Shown: positions 1 to 4,722 of the stretch, one piece after another
How positions within the stretch are numbered: position 1 is the first letter of the stretch
How the letters are laid out: every line of letters starts with the position of its first letter
NCBI GenBank assembly: GCA_964570865.1
Contig: CAZMZM010000080.1
Location: 1 to 7,319, forward strand
Reading direction: 5' to 3'
Origin: WGAL01 sp964570865
GTDB lineage: Bacteria; Bacteroidota; Ignavibacteria; Ignavibacteriales; Melioribacteraceae
Length of the DNA stretch: 7,319 nt
Notes under the pieces: model-generated
Told to the model about the DNA's origin: nothing
Seen by the model: only the letters and a program-made list of their open reading frames with translations
Database searches by the model: none
Made by a program: the position numbers and the translations under genes

Positions 1-666
1 GTACCCGCTTATTTTATTCCGAATATCGAAAAGATTTTCAGCATCTTTGAAAGATGTAAAGGCAAACGAATCATCATAATATGGCATACCGAGATAAAAG
101 ATACCGGAAACAGTAAATATTTCAACGTTGGGAGGATTTTCATTGCTTGGAGTTTTATCGTTTCGTAAAGCAAAAATTGTTACTTTATCATTAACTTTTA
201 ACTGCATCCTTTCTGCAATTCCTTTCCCGATTACAATGTGATTATTCCTTAGATTTGTTTTTCCGCTTATCATAAATTTGGAAATATTCGTTAATGTTTC
301 TTTCCCGTCAATTCCGGTTACAATAATCCCATCGCTATTTGCCTTCGATTTTACAAGGGTATATTTTGAAAGGAAAGGCTCGATGTTAACTAATTCAACC
401 CCAACTATTCTTCTAATTTTATTTTTAATATTACCTGAATTATCCAAATTGCGGTTTGAAAAGCCTGTAATTTTTATATCAGAATCAAAATTTGTGGCGG
501 AATTAAAAATGGAAGCTTCAAAACCGTCCAATATTTGGAGAGCGAGAAGTAAAACCGTAACTCCAATTGCAATCCCGACTATCGAAAATGTTGTAATAAG
601 GGAGAAAAAGGCATATTTTTTTTTAGATCGGATAAAATGATATGTTAAATAAAAATTAAGATTCAA
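1..666 (-). CDS. LolC/LolE-type ABC transporter permease, N-terminal 222 residues (3' end outside window)
   Basis: Inner-membrane permease of the lipoprotein-release (LolCDE) or a related MacB-like ABC exporter. In Lol systems it helps move lipoproteins from the inner membrane to the periplasmic chaperone. The minus-strand translation is open from 666 to the window edge. It shows a short cytosolic start with YHFIRSKKK (residues 9-17), a first membrane helix at about 20-45, then LDGFE (46-50), which matches the family's 'MNGFE' position. A periplasmic domain follows, with VIGKGIAERMQLKVNDKVTI (145-164) and GIFYLGMPYYDDSFAFTS (188-205), both typical of LolC/E. The last visible residues, ISGY, match the family's start of the next periplasmic strand. 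The start is TTG at 664-666, because an in-frame stop lies six codons upstream and no ATG fits; the ribosome site is weak. LolC versus LolE, or another exporter of this fold, cannot be decided from this half. The ATPase gene is not in the window. Confidence 0.85.
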   Translation of the reverse strand, partial: MNLNFYLTYHFIRSKKKYAFFSLITTFSIVGIAIGVTVLLLALQILDGFEASIFNSATNFDSDIKITGFSNRNLDNSGNIKNKIRRIVGVELVNIEPFLSKYTLVKSKANSDGIIVTGIDGKETLTNISKFMISGKTNLRNNHIVIGKGIAERMQLKVNDKVTIFALRNDKTPSNENPPNVEIFTVSGIFYLGMPYYDDSFAFTSFKDAENLFDIRNKISGY

Positions 667-733
667 AATTTCATCAATTATTTATATTTTAATTTTATAG
701 ATAAAAAAAAATTACGAAAAAAAATAATCAAAA

Positions 734-764
734 TTGACATTTTAATAATAATGTCATAATTTTG
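734..764 (+). promoter_or_regulatory. Promoter of the tRNA cluster, Bacteroidota-like
   Basis: TTGACA lies at 734-739 and TAATTTTG at 757-764. The second is an exact match to the Bacteroidota -7 consensus TAnnTTTG, and the 20 nt between TTG and it is a normal spacing for that promoter class. CATAAT (755-760) could also act as a conventional -10, but its 15-bp spacer is short. Transcription would start near 771, about 17 nt before tRNA-Pro. Use of this sigma consensus in this organism is inference. Confidence 0.6.
735..756. repeat. Inverted repeat filling the tRNA promoter spacer
   Basis: TGACATT (735-741) and AATGTCA (750-756) are perfect 7-bp arms around an 8-bp centre. The repeat sits exactly between the TTG and TAnnTTTG elements. 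It could be an operator for a dimeric regulator or a chance feature of AT-rich DNA. Confidence 0.5.
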
Positions 765-787
765 TTAGCTCAAATATTTTGAGAAAT

Positions 788-862
788 CGGGGCGTAGCGT
801 AGTCCGGTTAGCGCGCCTGCTTTGGGAGCAGGAGGTCGCAGGTTCGAATCCTGCCGCCCCGA
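788..862 (+). tRNA. tRNA-Pro(TGG)
   Basis: The acceptor stem CGGGGCG (788-794) pairs fully with CGCCCCG (855-861), followed by discriminator A862. The anticodon stem CCTGC/GCAGG encloses loop TTTGGGA with anticodon TGG at 823-825. The T arm GCAGG-TTCGAAT-CCTGC is perfect. CCA is not encoded. It is the first gene of a four-tRNA cluster. Confidence 0.97.
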
Positions 863-903
863 CAAATTGTTCATTAATTATTGAAATAAAATATTGCATT
901 AAT

Positions 904-977
904 GCGCCCGTAGCTCAACCGGATAGAGCAACGGCCTTCTAAGCCGTAGGTTAGTGGTTCGAGTCCACTCGGGCGTA
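904..977 (+). tRNA. tRNA-Arg(TCT)
   Basis: The acceptor stem GCGCCCG (904-910) pairs with CGGGCGT (970-976) with one G-T end pair; A977 is the discriminator. The anticodon stem ACGGC/GCCGT encloses CTTCTAA, with anticodon TCT at 938-940, reading AGA/AGG. The T arm GTGG-TTCGAGT-CCAC is intact. CCA is not encoded. A 41-nt spacer separates it from tRNA-Pro. Confidence 0.97.
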
Positions 978-990
978 CTTTGTTTTAAAT

Positions 991-1065
991 GGTGGTTGTA
1001 GCTCAGCTGGTTAGAGTGCCTGGTTGTGGCCCAGGAGGTCATGGGTTCGAGTCCCATCTTCCACC
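991..1065 (+). tRNA. tRNA-His(GTG) with two acceptor-stem mismatches
   Basis: The anticodon stem CCTGG/CCAGG encloses TTGTGGC, with anticodon GTG at 1026-1028. The T arm ATGGG-TTCGAGT-CCCAT is perfect. The histidine identity pair is present as the extra G at position -1 (991) opposite C73 (1065). The acceptor strands are GTGGTTG (992-998) and CTTCCAC (1058-1064). Five of seven pairs form, but T996-T1060 and T997-T1059 are adjacent mismatches. Everything else looks functional, so I call it a gene rather than a pseudogene. Confidence 0.9.
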
Positions 1066-1074
1066 CGAAGCAAA

Positions 1075-1148
1075 GGCCCTATGGTGTAACTGGTTAACAC
1101 ATCACCCTTTCAAGGTGGAGAGTACGGGTTCGAGTCCCGTTGGGGTCA
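1075..1148 (+). tRNA. tRNA-Glu(TTC)
   Basis: The acceptor GGCCCTA (1075-1081) pairs with TGGGGTC (1141-1147), including G-T wobbles; A1148 is the discriminator. The anticodon stem TCACC/GGTGG encloses CTTTCAA, with anticodon TTC at 1109-1111. The T arm ACGGG-TTCGAGT-CCCGT is perfect. It lies 9 nt after tRNA-His and 18 nt before the next protein gene, with no terminator visible between. Confidence 0.97.
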
Positions 1149-1166
1149 CAATATTTTGTGAATCTT

Positions 1167-1976
1167 ATGAAAAGTTCAGATTACTTACCCAATAAATATT
1201 CAGTTTCAGATACTTACTGCACCCCCCATAATTCCGGTGTTTATACTTCATTCCCAACATTATATTTCTATTTAAAATTAGCAGGTATTTTTGCAGCTGC
1301 TAATGACGAAGCAGTTAAAGGGAGATTGAACGATTCAGCTTGGATTAGAGCCTCGGATCAGATTTTTCGTAGTTGGGAAAAAGCCGGAGGCAAAATTTGC
1401 ATTGATGGTTTGGATAATCTGAAAAAGTATGATGGGCCGGTTGTTTTTGTCGGAAACCATATGAGTTCACACGAAACTTTGATGCTTGCTTGTGTAATTC
1501 ATCCGGTTAAGCGTGTGATTTATATAATGAAAAAAAACTTGCTTAACTTTCCTCTTTTCGGAGAAGTTACAAAAGCTCGCGACCCTATTGTTGTCGGGCG
1601 GGAAAATCCGCGTGAAGATTTACAGATTGTTCTAAATGAAGGGAAAAAACGATTAGAGAATGGCAAGTCAATCATAATATTTCCGCAAAAAACCAGAACC
1701 AAGTTTTTTAACGAAAAAGATTTTAACTCTCTCGGTGTAAAATTAGCGCAAAGAAACAAAGTGCCGATAATACCGATTGCGATATTAACAGACGCTTGGG
1801 AAAACGGTAAATTAATAAAGGATTTCGGTAAACTCCATATGGAGAGAGTTGCAAGATATTCTTTTGGTCAACCTATTGAAGTAAAGAATCCCTCTGAAGC
1901 TCATCAACAATCTATTGAGTTTATTAAATCCAAATTGATTGAATGGGGCAGAGAAGACTTGATTGTGAAAGAGTGA
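1167..1976 (+). CDS. Lysophospholipid/1-acylglycerol-3-phosphate acyltransferase-like protein (PlsC family)
   Basis: A 269-residue membrane-associated acyltransferase, probably transferring an acyl chain to a lysophospholipid or lysophosphatidate-like acceptor in glycerolipid synthesis. The PlsC/LPLAT blocks appear in order: NHMSSHE (97-103), giving H98-x4-E103 where the classic motif is Hx4D; GRENPR (144-149); IIIFPQKTRT (169-178) where the classic form is FPEGTR; and VPIIPIA (199-205). From memory, similar 'NHMSxxET' and 'FPQxTR' variants form their own bacterial subfamily, so the changes probably do not mean inactivity. No clear N-terminal membrane span is visible beyond a weak hydrophobic patch at 30-45. 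ATG at 1167 is chosen: extension to TTG 1140 would run into tRNA-Glu. There is no good Shine-Dalgarno. It lies 18 nt after tRNA-Glu and is likely cotranscribed with the tRNAs. Exact acceptor unknown. Confidence 0.85.
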   Translation: MKSSDYLPNKYSVSDTYCTPHNSGVYTSFPTLYFYLKLAGIFAAANDEAVKGRLNDSAWIRASDQIFRSWEKAGGKICIDGLDNLKKYDGPVVFVGNHMSSHETLMLACVIHPVKRVIYIMKKNLLNFPLFGEVTKARDPIVVGRENPREDLQIVLNEGKKRLENGKSIIIFPQKTRTKFFNEKDFNSLGVKLAQRNKVPIIPIAILTDAWENGKLIKDFGKLHMERVARYSFGQPIEVKNPSEAHQQSIEFIKSKLIEWGREDLIVKE

Positions 1977-1982
1977 TTTATT

Positions 1983-2022
1983 AGAAAAACTTAATTGTTA
2001 ATTTTTTCTTGAGACAATTTTT
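1983..2022 (+). terminator. Possible weak terminator after the acyltransferase gene
   Basis: AGAAAAACTTAA (1983-1994) pairs with TTAATTTTTTCT (1998-2009) with one mismatch around a 3-nt loop. An alternative stem AATTGT (1993-1998)/ACAATT (2014-2019) is followed by a T run ending at 2022. Both stems are almost free of G-C pairs, so intrinsic termination would be weak. Confidence 0.3.
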
Positions 2023-2064
2023 ACTACTCCAGAAATATATTAAAGTTCCTATTCAGAACTAACT

Positions 2065-2099
2065 AAACATGTGTTAATCCTTGATTAAATTTCATGTTT
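2065..2099. repeat. Nested inverted repeat in the intergenic region
   Basis: Outer arms AAACATG (2065-2071) and CATGTTT (2093-2099) enclose inner arms TTAATC (2074-2079) and GATTAA (2083-2088), with a 3-nt loop and a small 2/4-nt internal bulge. It could form a 13-bp hairpin in RNA or mark a protein site. Function unknown. Confidence 0.45.
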
Positions 2100-2114
2100 G
2101 TATTTCAAACTGAT

Positions 2115-2137
2115 CTAATTTCATTCAATAAAATTAG
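2115..2137. repeat. Short AT-rich inverted repeat
   Basis: CTAATTT (2115-2121) and AAATTAG (2131-2137) are perfect 7-bp arms around a 9-nt loop. It is not GC-rich and not followed by a T run, so it is not a convincing terminator. Confidence 0.35.
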
Positions 2138-2252
2138 TAGTGTTTCCAACGTTTGTATTATTAATTTAAATAACTGTAGATTCTTTTAGTCAACAACTTA
2201 TCAATAATATCTAGTTAGTTTAAATTTAAATATTTATTCGTAATGCTTGATT

Positions 2253-2278
2253 AAAAAGTTAAGTTTGCCTAACTTTTT
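2253..2278 (+). promoter_or_regulatory. DtxR/MntR-like operator overlapping the -7 element of the metal operon
   Basis: Perfect 9-bp arms AAAAAGTTA (2253-2261) and TAACTTTTT (2270-2278) flank an 8-bp centre. The core GTTAAG-N4-CCTAAC resembles DtxR/IdeR-class operators, whose consensus contains GTTAG and CCTAAC half-sites. TAAGTTTG at 2260-2267 is an exact TAnnTTTG match, so the promoter's -7 lies inside the operator. TTCG at 2237-2240 is a partial -33. The predicted start near 2273 gives a leader of about 24 nt. The adjacent gene encodes a DtxR/MntR regulator, so autoregulated repression by metal-loaded protein is the natural inference. Confidence 0.65.
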
Positions 2279-2296
2279 ATAAAAATATCAGAAGTT

Positions 2297-2968
2297 ATGG
2301 AAAACATTTCAAAAGAGAATTATCTGAAAGTAATTTTTAACCGAGAAGAAGAGAACAAAAAACCGGTTCCGACTTCTTATCTGGCAGAAAAACTTAACGT
2401 AAGTCGATCGGCAATTTCCGATATGGCAAAACGTTTGTCGGAAGAGGAGTATGTTAAGTATGAGAAATATCACGGTATTCAATTGTTGCCCCGAGGACGT
2501 GAACTTGCTGTGGAAATAGTGAGGAAACACAGGTTATGGGAATTGTTTTTGGTTAAAGCTCTAAACATGAGAATTTGCGAAGTGCACGACGAAGCTGAAT
2601 TATTAGAACATATGACCTCCGCCAAATTAATTGATAAGATTGACAGTTATCTGGGGCACCCTAAATTTGACCCGCATGGTGACCCGATTCCGACAAAAAA
2701 GGGAAAACTGCCTAAATTAAAAAATATGATTTCACTTTCGGAATCCGACGAAAATAGAAAATATGTTGTGGCGCGTATTACCGATACACAAAAAGATGCT
2801 ATTTATTTTTTGCGTAAATTGGGAATTATTTTAGGTGAAGTAATTGCTATCGAAAAAGTTCTTCCCGATAACGGCGGAGTGCTGATTAAAAAGGGGAAGA
2901 CGCTCCATTCCTTGAGCAACAATTTAGCAGATGGAGTTTTTGTAACGCCTTTGAAGGAGGGAGTATAG
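2297..2968 (+). CDS. MntR/DtxR-family metal-dependent transcriptional regulator with C-terminal FeoA domain
   Basis: A 223-residue cytosolic repressor expected to bind DNA when loaded with Mn(II) or Fe(II). A winged helix-turn-helix lies at about 5-70 (recognition helix about 36-48, wing at 53-65). The dimerisation/metal domain at about 71-125 contains HRLWE (H78, E82) and HDEAELLEH (H97, E101, E104, H105). By alignment from memory, E101 stands where DtxR has Cys102 and MntR has Glu99, pointing to a Mn-type ligand set. N8 and K11, however, replace MntR's Asp8 and Glu11, so specificity is uncertain. The conserved DPHGDPIP (125-132) leads into an SH3-like FeoA domain (about 144-220). ATG at 2297 follows a palindromic operator and a short leader. 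The stop overlaps the next start by one base. It is the first gene of the feo-like operon and probably controls it. Confidence 0.9.
   Translation: MENISKENYLKVIFNREEENKKPVPTSYLAEKLNVSRSAISDMAKRLSEEEYVKYEKYHGIQLLPRGRELAVEIVRKHRLWELFLVKALNMRICEVHDEAELLEHMTSAKLIDKIDSYLGHPKFDPHGDPIPTKKGKLPKLKNMISLSESDENRKYVVARITDTQKDAIYFLRKLGIILGEVIAIEKVLPDNGGVLIKKGKTLHSLSNNLADGVFVTPLKEGV
2954..2960 (+). promoter_or_regulatory. Strong ribosome binding site for the membrane-anchored regulator-like gene
   Basis: AAGGAGG ends 7 nt before the GTG start at 2968 and lies inside the last codons of the preceding gene. It is the only strong Shine-Dalgarno sequence before a gene in this window, and it settles the GTG start despite the TAGTG one-base overlap. 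Confidence 0.8.
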
Positions 2969-3960
2969 TGATCTATTTAATAATTCTAATAATTATTGTT
3001 TTAGTATTACTTGTTTTTTTTACTTCCAGAAGTATTGGAAATAAAAGAAAACGTAATGAAAAAATAGAACTTGAAAATGCTTTAAAGCATATTTATAATA
3101 GTAATAAAGAAGAAACTCCTGCTACATTTAACAGCTTAAAGGGACAGACCGAGCTTTCGGAAAAGAAGGTTTTATCGGTAATTGAAAAACTTATTGACAG
3201 GAATCTGATAGTTAGAAAATTAAACGAGTTTTTCCTGACAAAATCGGGTAAAACTTACGCTTTGAAAATTATCAGAAAACACCGCCTGTGGGAAAAGTTT
3301 TTAGCTGAAGAAACCGGAATGAGTTATGAAAGATGGCATAAGGAAGCAGAGGAAAAAGAACACTTCATGACAGATGAAGAGCAAGCTGCAATTGAGAAAA
3401 AACTTGGTTATCCGCTTAGAGACCCGCATGGCGATCCGATACCGGATGAGAAAGGGAATTATTTTGAACTTAACGGTATTCAACTTTCGGAAATAAAAGA
3501 GAAAGGGAAGTACAAAATCATACATGTTGAAGATGAACCTCCGGCAATCTATCAGCAGATTTTGAAGTTGGGTTTATTCCCAAAAATGATAATTGAAGTT
3601 GAGGATATTTCTTCGAACGAAATTTTGGCTCTTACCCAGGATGGAATAAAAAGAATCCCTTTAAATGTAGCCATAAATTTAACTGTTCATGAAATTGAGG
3701 ATGAACTTCCCAAAGATGTTCTAAAGTTGACGGAAATTAATATTGGTGAAAAATGTCAAGTTGTGAAATTATCGGAAAAACTGATTGGTCCGAGCAGAAG
3801 AAGATTACTTGATCTCGGAGTAATTCCATCAACGGTTATTACGGTTAGGTTTCAAAATATTTCCGGAAATCCGAGAGCTTACGAAATTAAAAATACATTA
3901 ATTGCATTACGCGACGACATTGCCGAATTAATCTATGTAAGGAAATTTGATAATGCTTAA
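2968..3960 (+). CDS. Membrane-anchored DtxR-like protein with two FeoA domains
   Basis: 330 residues. An N-terminal hydrophobic helix (1-18) followed by RSIGNKRKR predicts a single anchor with the rest in the cytosol. A DtxR-like winged helix lies at about 32-92. The metal/dimerisation domain has HRLWE (H105, E109) and HKEAEEKEH (H124, E128, E131, H132), so all the usual ligand positions are kept, again with Glu at the DtxR Cys102 position. DPHGDPIP (152-159) precedes a first FeoA-like domain (about 169-245) and a second, more canonical one (about 252-327, with RRRLLDLGVIPSTVITV and ending IALRDDIAELIYV). It looks like a paralogue of the preceding gene that gained an anchor and a second FeoA. 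The GTG start has a strong ribosome site. Its position before feoB suggests it partners or regulates FeoB at the membrane. Whether the helix-turn-helix still binds DNA is unknown. Confidence 0.82.
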   Translation: MIYLIILIIIVLVLLVFFTSRSIGNKRKRNEKIELENALKHIYNSNKEETPATFNSLKGQTELSEKKVLSVIEKLIDRNLIVRKLNEFFLTKSGKTYALKIIRKHRLWEKFLAEETGMSYERWHKEAEEKEHFMTDEEQAAIEKKLGYPLRDPHGDPIPDEKGNYFELNGIQLSEIKEKGKYKIIHVEDEPPAIYQQILKLGLFPKMIIEVEDISSNEILALTQDGIKRIPLNVAINLTVHEIEDELPKDVLKLTEINIGEKCQVVKLSEKLIGPSRRRLLDLGVIPSTVITVRFQNISGNPRAYEIKNTLIALRDDIAELIYVRKFDNA

Positions 3961-4717
3961 AGAATGCCGAAACTGTCCGGCTAATAATTTATCGGACTTA
4001 ATAAAATTAGGGGAAGATTTAACTGATTTCAACTATCATGTTGCTCTATCCGGAAATCCTAATGTTGGTAAGAGTACGGTTTTTAATAATCTTACGGGAC
4101 TTCATCAACACACAGGAAACTGGCCGGGTAAAACGGTTACAAGAGCTGAAGGAGCGTTTGAATATAAAAAGAGTAAATTTAAAGTAATTGATTTACCCGG
4201 TACTTATTCTTTGCTTTCAACAAGTACGGATGAAGATATAGCACGTAATTTCATTTTATTTGGTAAACCTGATGTAACAATAGTAGTGGTTGACGCTACA
4301 AAACTTGAACGGAATTTAAATTTGGTACTGCAGATTTTAGAAATTACTCCTAAAGTTGTCGTATGCCTTAACCTAATTGATGAAGCGAAAAGAAAGAACA
4401 TAACAATAAATGAAAGACAGCTTTCAAAAGACCTTGGTGTTCCGGTTGTTCCTGCTGCAGCGAGGCAGAAAATCGGGATGGATAAATTGCTTGATTTTAC
4501 ATATCAAGTTGCAAGCGGAGAATATGTTTGCAAACCTAAAAAGATTTCAAAGTTTAATAGAAAAGTGCAACATGTAATTGATGAGCTTACCAATGATGTA
4601 AGCGCTCTTTTCCCAACCTTACCAAATCCTCGATGGATTGCCATGCGGCTTCTGGAAGGTGATGAACGAATAATTAATGCAATCGAAAACCGTGAATTGG
4701 AAAATTTATTAAGCTAA
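3953..4717 (+). CDS. feoB: FeoB GTPase domain as a separate ORF (split ferrous iron transporter, part 1)
   Basis: 254 residues forming the cytosolic G-protein part of the Fe(II) transporter FeoB. It has a 30-residue leader with a CxxC (C5, C8); G1 GNPNVGKST (34-42); switch I HTGNWPGKT (53-61); G3 DLPGTYSL (80-87); G4 NLID (140-143); and a G5-like AAR (about 169-171). It then enters the helical GDI region, with LLEGDE at 233-238, and stops after LENLLS. Ordinary FeoB continues in one chain through the rest of the GDI domain into the membrane. ATG at 3953 is preferred over TTG 3947 because it overlaps the upstream stop by 8 nt and has TAAGGA about 10 nt upstream. The continuation is a second ORF 5 nt downstream in the -1 frame. 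This may be a true split, a frameshifted gene, or a sequence error. Confidence 0.9.
   Translation: MLKECRNCPANNLSDLIKLGEDLTDFNYHVALSGNPNVGKSTVFNNLTGLHQHTGNWPGKTVTRAEGAFEYKKSKFKVIDLPGTYSLLSTSTDEDIARNFILFGKPDVTIVVVDATKLERNLNLVLQILEITPKVVVCLNLIDEAKRKNITINERQLSKDLGVPVVPAAARQKIGMDKLLDFTYQVASGEYVCKPKKISKFNRKVQHVIDELTNDVSALFPTLPNPRWIAMRLLEGDERIINAIENRELENLLS
4702..4708 (+). other. In-frame A AAT TTA heptamer, candidate -1 frameshift site joining the two feoB ORFs
   Basis: In the frame of the GTPase ORF the sequence reads A AAT TTA, which fits X XXY YYZ. It is the classic -1 slippery pattern and the same heptamer used by Rous sarcoma virus. The stop TAA follows two codons later (4715-4717). The -1 frame is open from 4696 through the whole membrane ORF, so slippage would give one chain of about 730 residues. 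I see no strong stimulatory hairpin or upstream Shine-Dalgarno. In AT-rich DNA this heptamer can occur by chance. Confidence 0.3.
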
Positions 4718-4722
4718 AAAAT

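Larger units (their letters stand above)
1977..2246. other. AT-rich intergenic region with several weak hairpins
   Basis: No coding region is supported in this stretch between the acyltransferase and the operator of the metal operon. Hairpin-forming elements at 1983-2009, 2065-2099 and 2115-2137 are listed separately. A perfect 12-bp palindrome TTTAAATTTAAA lies at 2219-2230, about 30 bp upstream of the proposed -7 element, where AT-rich upstream DNA could assist the promoter. A 10-bp direct repeat CTTGATTAAA occurs at 2080-2089 and 2246-2255. I recognise no RNA family or riboswitch here. Confidence 0.5.

Noticed and set aside
278..640. Plus-strand open frame of 120 codons
   Set aside because: It is antisense to the LolC/E-like permease, whose minus-strand translation carries clear family motifs; the plus translation resembles nothing.
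1140..1166. Upstream extension of the acyltransferase to TTG 1140
   Set aside because: This start lies within tRNA-Glu; ATG 1167 is just downstream and leaves the RNA gene intact.
989..1195. Plus-strand open frame across tRNA-His and tRNA-Glu
   Set aside because: It lies almost wholly inside two well-folded tRNA genes and the following gene; tRNA sequences often read open by chance.
1977..2296. Riboswitch upstream of the metal operon
   Set aside because: The predicted transcript start near 2273 leaves only about 24 nt of leader, and no conserved Mn (yybP-ykoY) or NiCo aptamer sequence is recognisable.
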